Source: SKVR01 sp964491395 (GTDB lineage: Bacteria; Bacteroidota; Bacteroidia; Bacteroidales; UBA7960). From it: a stretch of 64,000 nucleotides of DNA. The stretch covers positions 1 to 64,000 of the forward strand of contig CAZBGI010000014.1 in assembly GCA_964491395.1 (NCBI GenBank). The letters are read 5' to 3'. Shown here piece after piece: positions 15,607-27,300 of the stretch. The notes beneath the pieces were generated by a model, which was not told the origin of the DNA, made no database searches, and saw only the letters and a program-made list of their open reading frames with translations. Position numbers and translations under genes: made by a program. Position 1 is the stretch's first letter. Every line of letters starts with the position of its first letter.

Positions 15607-18180
15607 TTATAATTCTCCAATCAGTCTCCTTGCCCGGCTTACGGGAATTCTTTCTCCGTTGTCAAAGGCTACTACATAAATTTCATAGCCCAGTTTTCTT
15701 AAGGTACGCTGCATCTTATAGGCATCTTCAAAATCTTTGAAACTTCCCACAAGGTAGCGGTGATAGCGGTCGTAGTCGTAATAGTATATAATATCAACAT
15801 GGGGCAGGTTGTCCATTATTTTTCTGTAAAATCCGGGATTTATGGGCACATTGGATGCCATAAACTGGACCATAAACTCTACACCTTCAGCAAAGTGCGC
15901 ATCTTTCTCAATAGAATTGAGGTATTTGAAGCTTCGCCTGGAAGAGGCTTCCAGGTATGCCTGCAGTTCAGTAAAGGGAATAGACTCGAAATGAGCTCGT
16001 CTGTTTAAACGGTGTTCTTTATCTGTGTTTGCATTTGCTATCGCCGGCATGGTCTTTCCGTGTCCTTTGGCGTAAATCCTGTCCGGGTCAATCTTGTTTC
16101 TTCTCAAATGAACAAGAATGCTGCGGGCACGTTGCTGCGACAGATAATGGTTGAAAAGATAGCTGCTGATGATATCTGTATGTGCATGAATGATTATCCC
16201 CTGTTCGGGGTTGGCCTGCATATACTGAATCACTGTATCCAGTTGGGCTATTGCGAAATCCGTTAATGTCGCTTTGCCAAAGTCAAAGTAAATGACAGGA
16301 AATCCTTCTGAACTTAAGGTAAAGTCCTTGATATCCGTTGGCTGAGTAAGTTCTTCTGCAACAACGACTTCCTCAGTAACGACAGGTTCCGTTTCTTCTT
16401 CAACATACTCAGGTATGGACTCATCTGCCAGCTCTTCCTCCTGGATTTGTATATCCTCCGGCGTCGTTTCGTCGGTTTCTTGTTCTTCAACGGGTTCTGT
16501 CAGGGGGGTATCTGTTTCCTCAACGATGAGATCAGCAGGAACAAGGGAAAAGTTTTTTTCATAATCACGAATTACTTCAAACCTGTTGGCAAGAAGCTGG
16601 TCTCTTACAGCCAGTGTGTCTGCCACTTCCTGGTAACCCTCGGGATATGCATTGATGTAATAATTAACGTCTGTGCTTAGTTCAGGTAGTTCATAATAGC
16701 CTGCTGCATCGGTAGTGGCCGTGAAAAATCCATCAAAATCATCGAAGAAGAACAACTCAAGCCCTGCTACCGGTTCACCCGATATTTGATCGGTAACTCT
16801 TCCCTGCACTACAAAAGTTTTGGGCATCACCCTGAAAGAGTATAAGTCATCTTCTCCTTTTCCTCCGGGTCTGTTGGAACTGAAAAATCCGCGTGTATAG
16901 TCTTCGTCGATGATAAAGCCAAAATCATCAGCACTGCTGTTTACCGGAACTCCCATGTTGAGGGGCTCATCATATTCTCCCTCTTCTGAAATAAGGGTGT
17001 AAAAAACATCAAAACCACCAAAGCCGGGATGGCCATAGGAACTGAAATACAATACATCGCCGGCAATAAAAGGATAAGATTCATTAAAAGAAGTATTGAT
17101 TTCGGGCCCCAGGTTGATGGGGTCTCCCCAGTTTCCTTGCTCATCCTGGATTATTTTGTAGATATCGTATCCACCGTAACCACCCTCCATATCAGAAGCA
17201 AAGTACAGGGTTTTACCATCTTCTGAAATACTGGGATAACCGATGTTGTATTTATCGTTGTTAAAGGGGAATATCCGGGGTGTGCCCCAGAAATCATTTT
17301 GTGTATTGTGCTCAACAATGTAAATATCGGCAGTAGCCCGCTCGCCGGTAGGACCACCACTATTCATAAAATAAGCGATTTCGTTTTCTTCGTCATAGGA
17401 AAGGAAGCCATCGTAATAATTGGAGTTGATGGTTCCTCGCAGCAGGGTGGGGGTGTCCCAGTCTCCCTCTCGCCGGTTGAAGGTGGCCTCATAAATATTG
17501 GAATAACCATTTTCCCCTGATTCGAAATCCAGCGTGGAGGAAAAGACAATCCTTTCCTTCAATGTTCGGGACATCCATACCCAGTAAAAAATATTATTAT
17601 TCCGAAGACGTACATCAATGTCAAATTGTTCGTCTACTCTTGCCTGTTCGTCATACATGACAGCAACATTTTCCAGGAAAGCTGCTCCCCATTGCTGTCC
17701 GGGGTTGTTGATAGCCTCTTCGTTGGATACTTCAAATATCGTTTCGGTACTGTAATTTTCTTTGGCAAAGTAGGCCGACTGGCGAAGTTTTTCTCCCAGC
17801 GAATCGTCAGGACTTAATTTCATGTATTCTTCAATGTAAGTGATCGCCAGGTCAAATTCCTCTAAGCCAAGTGTCATTTCACTCAGGTGAAGGTAAATAT
17901 CCTTTTCTTCGTATCCCATATTCAGGGCGATGGTATACCATTTTTTAGCCTCTTCATAATTAAGCAAACGTCGATAAGATTCACCTACCTTGAAGGACAG
18001 TTCGCGCCTGATGTGGGGTTGTTCTTCCCTTCTCAGAATTTTCTGATACACGCTGATGGCCTCCTGGAATTGCTCCTTCTCATAATAGTCATCACCCACC
18101 GCTATTCGTTGCTGGGTGCGTTGACTGATAGCAGGTAAAGATAAAAGAAAGCAAAACATGTAGATGTAAAGTCGCTTCAT
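15607..18180 (-). CDS. PorE-like OmpA-family protein (TPR, beta-propeller, CarboxypepD-reg, OmpA, SPOR)
   Basis: An 857-residue periplasmic/outer-membrane peptidoglycan-binding protein. In order: signal peptide; TPR-like helices to about residue 130 (EQFQEAISVYQKIL); PD40/WD40-like propeller (about 180-445, repeated YPSISEDGKTLYFASDMEGGYGGYDIY-type strands); a carboxypeptidase regulatory-like domain (about 455-535); an acidic Glu/Thr/Pro linker (about 555-610); an OmpA domain (about 625-745, HAHTD and LSQQRARSI, the diaminopimelate-binding residues); and a C-terminal segment (about 765-850, VQFMASNVP to YEIYVVAFDNGERI) that looks like a SPOR domain. The first four are the layout of T9SS PorE, which links the machine to peptidoglycan. 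The SPOR end is not part of that layout. It lies between the adhesin and PorP genes. Confidence 0.88.
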   Translation of the reverse strand: MKRLYIYMFCFLLSLPAISQRTQQRIAVGDDYYEKEQFQEAISVYQKILRREEQPHIRRELSFKVGESYRRLLNYEEAKKWYTIALNMGYEEKDIYLHLSEMTLGLEEFDLAITYIEEYMKLSPDDSLGEKLRQSAYFAKENYSTETIFEVSNEEAINNPGQQWGAAFLENVAVMYDEQARVDEQFDIDVRLRNNNIFYWVWMSRTLKERIVFSSTLDFESGENGYSNIYEATFNRREGDWDTPTLLRGTINSNYYDGFLSYDEENEIAYFMNSGGPTGERATADIYIVEHNTQNDFWGTPRIFPFNNDKYNIGYPSISEDGKTLYFASDMEGGYGGYDIYKIIQDEQGNWGDPINLGPEINTSFNESYPFIAGDVLYFSSYGHPGFGGFDVFYTLISEEGEYDEPLNMGVPVNSSADDFGFIIDEDYTRGFFSSNRPGGKGEDDLYSFRVMPKTFVVQGRVTDQISGEPVAGLELFFFDDFDGFFTATTDAAGYYELPELSTDVNYYINAYPEGYQEVADTLAVRDQLLANRFEVIRDYEKNFSLVPADLIVEETDTPLTEPVEEQETDETTPEDIQIQEEELADESIPEYVEEETEPVVTEEVVVAEELTQPTDIKDFTLSSEGFPVIYFDFGKATLTDFAIAQLDTVIQYMQANPEQGIIIHAHTDIISSYLFNHYLSQQRARSILVHLRRNKIDPDRIYAKGHGKTMPAIANANTDKEHRLNRRAHFESIPFTELQAYLEASSRRSFKYLNSIEKDAHFAEGVEFMVQFMASNVPINPGFYRKIMDNLPHVDIIYYYDYDRYHRYLVGSFKDFEDAYKMQRTLRKLGYEIYVVAFDNGERIPVSRARRLIGEL

Positions 18181-18282
18181 TGCAATTGATTATGTTTAAC
18201 GTTTTGAGGCCTTTTTTCTGACCATCAAAACATTGAGGTTAATGAATATAATCCTGAGTTAAAAGGGTTATACGCATTAGTT

Positions 18283-18321
18283 GGCAGAAGGTTATCTGTG
18301 CCTGACAGGTAACCTTCTGCC
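18283..18321 (-). other. Strong hairpin between the adhesin and OmpA genes
   Basis: Perfect 12-base arms GGCAGAAGGTTA (18283-18294) and TAACCTTCTGCC (18310-18321), continued after one mismatch by CTGT/ACAG with a five-base loop. It starts 6 bases past the adhesin stop. Neither strand has a proper T-run after it. It is more likely a transcript-end stabiliser or partial attenuator between the adhesin and the downstream OmpA gene than a full terminator. Confidence 0.65.
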
Positions 18322-18327
18322 GGTTTA

Positions 18328-21300
18328 TTATTCTTGTAACACTACTGTTACGGAACCTTTTACGGTTGTTTTTTCGTTGTTTTCATCATAAATGTTCAAT
18401 AAATAATAATAGGTTCCGGGAGAAACTTTTTTTCCATTGAAAGTGCCGTCCCAGCCCGAAGTGCCTTCGTAGACTTTCTGTCCCCAGCGGTTGAAGATGG
18501 TGAGTTCTGCTCCTTCTCCGAAAATATCGTTGATTCCATCTTCGTCGGGTGTAAAGGCATTGGGAAGTTCATTGAGAACAATGGCAACAAACTGACTGAT
18601 ACCCGGACATTCCTCATCATAAGCAACAACAAATACCTGCTCCCCGCCAATGAGTTCACTTGTTGACCAGGTGTTGAATGATCCACTCTGTACAAGGCGG
18701 GCATTGGCAATCTCCTCTTTGGTATCATTCTCATTATTGTCCTCGTCATTATCCTCATTATTGTCCTCGTTGTTGTCTTCATCATCTGTCTCCGGATCCA
18801 GCACATACCATTCGTACAGAGCGTAATCCGCGGGAAGTGCCTCGAAATTAACCGTCTGTCCGGGATAAATGGAATGAGAGTTGCCGGCAAGCATATTGTT
18901 AATGTGGATGCTCACTTCCGGACTTTCGATGAAGTCAATCTGGATGGTTCCTGTAATAAAGCATCCCATGGCATCCATCACCATCAGGCTGTAGCTTTCT
19001 GCAAAGGGGCCCTCAATGGTGGGATTCAACTCGTTTGAGACACTATTGCCGTCATTATCTGTCCAGAAATACTGGTATGGTGTCATTCCACCTTCAACGG
19101 TAATGTTGTCACCCAGGGAGGCCAGGGTTTCTGCTTCACATATTGCGGGATTTGACACATTCACAAATCTCAGATCGCTGATATTGATAGCAACTTCCCC
19201 GGTGGCCACACAACCGGTCTGGTTGTCCGTAACAACTACGGTATAAACCGTTGATACTGTAGGGCTTACTTCAGGGTTGGCTTCTGTGGAAGTGAATTCT
19301 TCGTCCTGGTTGGAAGTCCAGCTATAGCTGTATCCGGGTATGGCATCTCCTCCAATAGACTGGTTGGCTGCTTCTTCTGCTGAACAGTAGGTCATGTCGT
19401 CAGCAATCTCCACTACAGGTAAAGGATTTACAGTTACCACAACCTGCGCAATATCTGTACAATGATCGTTGGAAACCTCCAGGATAAAGGTAATCTGGCT
19501 GTTGTTGTCAAGGGTATACAGACCGGGCGTTACCTCAGGATTGGCTTCATTGCTGAAGAATCCGGAAGGGATGGACGTCCAGCTGTAAGTAAGCCCTTCT
19601 TCTTCACTTCCGCTACCCAGATTGATTGCTGCATCTGCACAAACTTCTGTATCTTCAATCACCTGGGCATCAGGATTCTCATGCACGGTTACCACAACAC
19701 TGTTTTGATTGGTACAACCTGTCAGGGTGTATGTCTCAATCAGCGTGTAGGTGGTGGTCTCCTGCGGGCTTACTGTCGGATTGGAGATGGTGGGATCACT
19801 GATAGATTCATCTTCGGGTTCACTGATCCATTGATACGTGTTGGGTGGCATGGGATCGGTATATTCGGTACCGATTGTTACACTTTCTCCCAAACAGATA
19901 TCCTGATCTTCTCCTGCATCAGCCAATGGAGTGGGGCTTACCGTAACAGTAACATTGTCTTCACTTGTACATCCCAGCTTTATGTGCTGAACCAACAGGG
20001 TATACGTGGTTGTCTCCACAGGGCTTACCTCCGGATTGGGACTGTTGACGTCAAACTCTTCTTCCGGATTGCTGGAAGTCCATGAGTAAGTCCACTCGCT
20101 CGAAACTTCTTCGGGACCTATGATTGTCGCTTCTCCTTCACAAACAACCTGGTCGTCACCGGCATCGGCTACTACATCAACTACGCTGATGGTAACAGTA
20201 TTGGAGTTGGTACAACCACTTTCGGTGTAAGTCTCCACCAATGTATAAGTAGTAGTAACCAAGGGGTTGACCTGTGGGTTGGAAGCTGTGGGGTCAATAA
20301 GCGAGGGGTCTTCGGGTTCACTGGTCCACAAATAAGTGTTGTTGGGTACCGGAGTGAAATCGTCTTCCACACCGATATTCACCGTGTCTCCTGCACATAT
20401 GGTCTGGTCTTCTGCTACCAAAGCAAGTGGCAGCGGATGGAATGTTACCGTAACTTCGCCATAAGAGAAGCATTGGTTGTCAAGGTTGGTGACCTCTACC
20501 CAGTAAGTACCGCTTTCGGTCACTTCCAGGGTTTGGCCCGTGCTTTCGTCTGACCATTCATAGCTTACATTGTCAAACTCACCTGCATCAAGAACTACAG
20601 TTTCTCCTTCGCAGGCAAACAGGTCTTCTCCCAAATCAACGACCGGCGCAGGTACAACAGAAAGGGTTACTTCGGCCTGGTCACTGCCGCAATCATTGTA
20701 TGCAGTCAGGGTGAAAGTCGTTGTTTCGTTCATTACTACTTCAATGACCTCGTTGTTTTCATTGCCTTCAAAGTCATATTCGGGAACTGCGGTCCACAGG
20801 TAGGAGTCTCCACCTGAAGCTGTCAGTGTAACGATTCCTCCATCACATACTTCTGTGGCAGTTGCTTCAATGGCAGCTACCGGCAGAGAGTTAAGCGTAA
20901 TTTCGGCCTGACCATCCATCATGATGGTACAGCCTGTTGAGGTGTTGATGGCCCCGACGGTATAAGTTCCGGCTTCGGTCTGGAGTCCGAAACTGATAGC
21001 ACTGTCCGTTCCCGGCAGGGTGGCAAGCGTGTCAGTATCGTTGAGAATGAGCGTGTAGTCAATTCCTGTTACCGAGCCATCAAGTCCTATCTCAACACCA
21101 TCGGCGTCTTCACAGAATTCACCACCTCCGGTAACTGTAAAAATATCGGGTAAGGGAAGTACTTCAATTTCAGCACTGCCGTTCATGGTGAGTTCACATC
21201 CACTTACCGGATCTATTGCCATTACAGTATAGATGCCCGGTTGTGCAAGGAATCCAAAGGTGAGCAAATCGCCGGTTCCGCTAAGAATATCGCCTTCCGG

Positions 21301-24300
21301 TGCGCCATCAAGCAGCAGTTGATAGTTGATACCTGCTTCACTTCCTTCCAGCATGATTTCAGCCCCTTCGCCACCTTCACAATATGCGCCACCGCCGGTT
21401 ACATCGAACACTGCAAGCATTACAGGCTCAGAAACGTTTGTTTCAGCCGCAGATGAACAGTTGTTGGCATCACTTACTCTTACTTCATAAAGGCCGGAAT
21501 CGGTTATTCCGCTGAATACCACATTTTCACCTTCATTGGCAGTGAGCGGGCCCTCGACCTCGGTTTCATTGAGCCAAAGGGTAAATTCGTATGGTTCGGT
21601 GCCTTGTGTGGCTGATGCTTCGATGGTAGCTTCATCACCGGGACAAACAATGTCTGTGATGGTTTGAGCTGTAACCAGAAGTGCTTCAGGTTCGGTAAGG
21701 ATAAATTCTTCTGACAAAACATTGCACATGGCCTCATCGATAATGCTTACAAGGTAGGTTCCGGGTTCAAGTCCGGTGAAGTTTGCATTTCCTGTCTGGG
21801 GGCCCTGCAGGGTATCTCCACCGGAAAGGAGGAAATAGGCAAGTTCTCCGCTTCCGCCATTGGCAGAGAGTGAGACAGAGCCGTTGTCAAGTCCGTTGCA
21901 GGTAATATCGCTAACGTTTATGCTTGAGGAGTCAATGGTAATGGGATCCGGCTCATCAATAAAGATGAGGTCAGAAATTCCCGAACCACAACTATTGTCA
22001 TCTGTAACCCTTACAAAATAGTTTCCGAAGGAAATTCCTTCAAAAGTTTGGGGGTCTGTGCTTGTTGCTACGATGGTTTGCAAAACATTCAGATCTTCAT
22101 CAAGCAACTCATAAGTATAAGGGAGGAGCCCCTGAGATGCTTCCACGGTAATGGTTCCTGAAGCTTCACCGGCGCAAATGGCATCGGTGGTTGCTACGAT
22201 AGAAATTGCAGGGCCTTCACCAATGGTAACCATTGTAGTAGCCGTGTTGAAGCAGCCGTTTTCATCTACCAGGCGGTACTCTACCTCATAGGTTCCGGGG
22301 TCGGAGGATGCAAGGTCGATGGTACCTGTGTCGGAATCAATGCTAAGTCCAAACTGGGGTTCTGCACTGAAAGTTCCAAAATCAATGATATCCTCGGTTT
22401 CGATAATGACATCCACAGAACCCTCCTGGCAGAAGACATCTGCACCATAAGAAATGGTTGCTTCAGGCAGTGCAAGAATAGTAAGGGTTACAGGAGTTCG
22501 TTCACTTTCACACGAGGTTATATCGTCAACCGATGCTGCCCAGGCGGTATATTCGCCGGCATCTGTTGCGGTGGGTTGTGTTCCGGGTGTATCTCCGGTT
22601 TCATCAGTATACCACACTATGGAAGCTCCTGCCGGCGCAGTGGCAGTGGCTGTTTGTTCTGAACCATCAAAGCAAACTGTTTCATCCACAGCTATGGGTG
22701 CATCGGGAAGTGGCAGGATTTCAACTTCTGCCTGGCCTGTCATATCTGCCTCACAGCCTGTATCTTCGGTTTCTGCCACTACCGTGTAAATGCCTGCCAG
22801 GGGTTGTATCCCAAAGCTTACAGGATTACCGGTTCCACTGATAACTTCACCTGTGGGGTTTCCGTCCAGTATCAGGAAATAGTTGATTCCGGTTTCTGAA
22901 CCATCCAGTCCTATTTCTACACCCTCTCCGCCATCGCAATATTCACCTCCACCGGTCACATTGTACGTTATTGGCAGTGAGTTGAGTCCTATAACTGCTT
23001 CTCCGCTCATCGTTATGAAGCATCCGGTGGTGGTATCGGTAGCTATTACCGTGTAAGTGCCGGGAGTAGTTTGCAAACCAAAGCTAATGGCTGATCCGGT
23101 ACCGGCAACAATATCTCCGGTAGCTGTATCATCAACAAACAGGGCATAGTTTACGTCCGTTTGGGAATTGTCAAGTCCCACTTCCACACCGTCACCAAAC
23201 TCACAGTAATTTCCTCCACCGGTAACATTGTATACCATGGGGAGTTCCTGCTCATCAATGGTGGCGGATCCGCTCATCATGTTTTCGCAACCTGTGGCTT
23301 CGTTCACTGCCCAAACGGTATAGTTTCCAATCTGGGTCTGAATCCCAAAACTGAGTGCATTACCGGTACCGGCAAGGGTAGTCAGGGTATCATTATCGTT
23401 GAAAATCAGTGTGTAATTTACATCGGTTTCGGAGCCATCCAGCCCTATTTCAGCGCCGGCACCGCCGTCGCAGTACTCACCACCACCCGTTACATTAAAG
23501 GCAATGGGTAAGGGAAGAATGATCACATCCACACTGCCTGTCATCATGGTGGAGCAGGTAGATTCAGGGTGTGTTGCCTGCACACTATAGTTTCCTTCTT
23601 CTGTGTGGAGGCCAAAGCTGATTTCATCGCCGGTTCCTGGCACAGGAGCCCCTGTGTTGGTTCCTTCGTAAAGAAGCTGGTAGTTTACTCCGGTTTCACT
23701 TCCGTCAAGGATGATTTCCACACCCTCTCCGCCGGAGCAATAGGCATTATCACCGACAGTCATTACATTAAACTGGTCCAGCAGCAGGGGTTCGGAAACT
23801 TCTACGTCCTCTGTTGTTTCACAATCATTGGCATCTGTTGCCATGACGGTATAAAGTCCTGGTGCGTCAATACCACTGAAGAATACCATTTCATCTTCGC
23901 CGGCAGTGAGCGGTCCATTTACCTGAACTCCACCTGACCAAAGGGTGAAGGTATAAGGCGCAGTGCCTTGCGAAGCAGAGGCCTCAATAATTGCTTCATC
24001 TTCGGGGCATACAATGTCAGGGTTGGTTTCTGCTGTAAGCAGCAGGGCATCCGGTTCGGTAATGGTGAATTCTTCTGATAAAACACTACAGAGTGCTTCA
24101 TCGGTAATGCTTATTACATAGGTTCCGGGTGCAAGATCTGAAAAGTTGGCGTTTCCGGTCTGGGGATCCTGAACAGGATTGCCCTCAGATAACAGCACGA
24201 ATTCAAGCTCACCGCTTCCGCCGTTAGCAGAAAGGGAGATGCTGCCATCATCAAGACCATTGCATGTAACGTTGGTAATATTTATGCTTGTGGGGTCGAT

Positions 24301-27300
24301 AGCAATGGGATTCGGCTCATCAATGAGGATGAGGTCGGAAATGCCTGAACCGCAACTATTGTTATCGGTTACCTGCACATAATAGGAACCAGTAGCCAGG
24401 TCTGTAAAAGTCTGTGGATCAGTGGTGGTTGCAACAATGGTTTGCAACACATTCAGATCCTCATCAAGGAGTTCAAATGTATAGGGCAGTTCACCGGCTG
24501 AAGCTTCCACAGTAATGCTTCCGGTTGCTTCACCGGCGCAAATTGCATCGGATGGAGTAATGCTTGCAAAGGCAGGCACTTCGTCGATGGTGATGATGGT
24601 TGTTGTAGTGTTGAAACAGTTATTTTCATCAACGAAGCGGAATTCTATTTCGTAAGTTCCGGGTGCTGAGTTTGCCAGGTTGATGGTACCGGTATCTTCG
24701 TTGATATCAAGACCAAACTGGGGTTCTACGCTAAAAGTACCAAAAGAAATCACATCATCAGTTTCAAGTGCAACTTCTACCGTTCCTACCGGGCAGAAAT
24801 TTTCGGCACCATAGGAAATGGTTACCTCCGGCAATGGGAAAATAACCAGGGTTACTTCCACTCGTTCACTTTCGCACCCTGTTATATCGTCAACAGCGGC
24901 CGCCCATGCAGTATAGGTTTCCGGATCTGTACCTGTGGGGGCAGTGGTAATTTCACCACCAAACTGCTCTGTGTACCATACAATGGATGCACCAGCAGGC
25001 GGGGTTGCAGAGGCCATAAACTCATCGCCGGTAAAGCATTCTTCCTCATTATTGGCCACAGGCAATGCGGGTGTATCATTAATAACCAGTGTTACCAGTG
25101 TTCTTTCGCTTTCACAGCCTGTATCTTCGTCAATGGCAGCTGCCCATGCGCTGTAGGTGTCAGGATCAGTGCCGGAAGGAGCTTCAGTTGTTTCTTCTCC
25201 AAATTCGGTGGTGTACCATACCAGGGTCGTTCCTTCAGGAGCAGAGGCGGAGGCACTGTGCTCATTTCCGTCAAAGCAAACGGTAGTATCATTGGCTATG
25301 GGTGTATCGGGAAGTTCGTTAATGGTCAGGGTTACCAAAGTTCTTTCGCTTTCGCAGCCAGTAACATCGTCAACAGCAGCGGCCCAGGCAGAATAGCTGT
25401 CCGGGTCGGTACCAGTGGGAGCGGTAGTCTCCACATCCCCAAACTGGGTAGTATACCATACCAGGGTAGTTTCTGCAGCAACGGTTGCGGTTGCAGTGTG
25501 CTCTTCTCCGTCGAAACAAACCGTAACATTATTGGCTACCGGCTCTTCGGGTGTGTCGTTGATGATCAGGGTAACTTCTATTCGTTCGCTTTCGCAACCG
25601 GAGTCAACACCTACAGCAGCGGCCCATGCAGAGTAAGTGCCGGGGGCAGTGCCGGAGGGAGCTTCGCTGGTTTCGTCACCGGTTTCATTGGCATACCAGA
25701 CAATGGTGGTACCTGCAGGAGGTGTTGCTGTTGCGGTGTGCTCAGTGCCATCAAAGCAAACTTCCGTATCGTTGGCCTCAGGGGCGTCGGGAAGTTCATC
25801 AATGGTAATGGTGGTGATGGCTGTGTTGAAGCATCCGTTCACATCCTGGAAACGGTATTCAATTTCATAGGTTCCGGGTGTTGAATTGCCCAGGTTGATG
25901 GTACCGGTATCTTCGTTGATATCCAGTCCTGTTTCAGGCTCCTCACTAAAGGTACCAAAATCAATCTCAGTATCCTCACCAGGAGTGATAATAATGTCCA
26001 CAGTTCCTTCGGGGCAGAAGTTCTCTGCTCCATAGGAAATGGTTGCTTCTGGTAGCGGGAAGATTTCCAGGGTAACCAGGGTTCTTTCGCTTTCGCATCC
26101 GGTAGCGGTAAACTCAGCCGCAGCCCATGCAGTATATATTCCGGGGTTAACACCTGAAGGAGCATTGCCGGGTTCATCGCCTGTCTCGTTGGCATACCAG
26201 ACGATGACCGCACCCGAAGGAGGTGTAGCAGAGGCTTCAACAGAATCACCTGTAAAACATGCATTTTCGTTGTTGGCGATGGGTGCATCAGGAACATCGT
26301 TGATAGTAAGGATAACTTCTACCCGTTCACTCTCACATCCATCCAGTTCTGCTGCGGCCCATGCGTTATAGGTGCCGGGATCTGTTGCCGAAGGAGCCGA
26401 TGAAAGGACATCGCCGGTCTGGTTTTCATACCAAATCAGATTCACGCCTTCTTCCACGATTGCTCCTGCAGTATATTCAGTGCCGTCAAAACAAACGGTT
26501 ACATTTTGTGGTGTGGGAGTTGCCGGGCTTTCCTGTATGGTCAAGGTTGCCTGTACACGGTCGCTTTCACAGCCATCGGCATTGATAACAGCCGCCCATG
26601 CAGAATATTCTCCTGCTTCTGAACCCGAGGGGGCCGTGGTGGTATCAAAACCCGTTTCATTTTCGTACCAGACCAGGGTTGTTCCCGCAGGATGGGTTGC
26701 CGTAATGGTATGGGGGTCACCATCTTCACAAACCTCCAGGTCTGCTACTACAGGAGGAGCAGGCTGAGGTAGAATGGTAACGGTGGTAGATGTTGAACCA
26801 TCGCAGTTTCCATCGGTATAGTGATAGATTACTTCGTAGGTTCCGGGATCGCTGTTTTCCAGGTCAATATCTCCTGTGTTGGTATCAATGGCCAGGCCGG
26901 TAGAGGGAATTACTTCAAAATAGTGTCCGGCAGTGTAGTTAACGGTAACGGTCCATGTGTTGTTGTCTACCCTGTTGCCATCGGAAGAACATTGAGGTGA
27001 AGGATTGAATGCTCGTCCTGCATGGAGCTCGAAAACAATGTCTCCTCCATCCACAACATCATTGGCAATACGGAGGTCGGAACGGCTGTATGAATAAGTT
27101 CCGGGATCATTTCCAACTCCAATAAATACTTCTTCTTCGCTTGTGCCATTGGGTGAAATGCAGCGCAACTGGCTGTGCTGATCCGACAAATAGTGACCAC
27201 CGCTGGCCGACATATTATACTCCACATCCACAGAAGTGATGACAGATCCCAGGGGAATGGGAACAGTAAGTGTACCGGGACAATTGGAATCATCTGCGGT

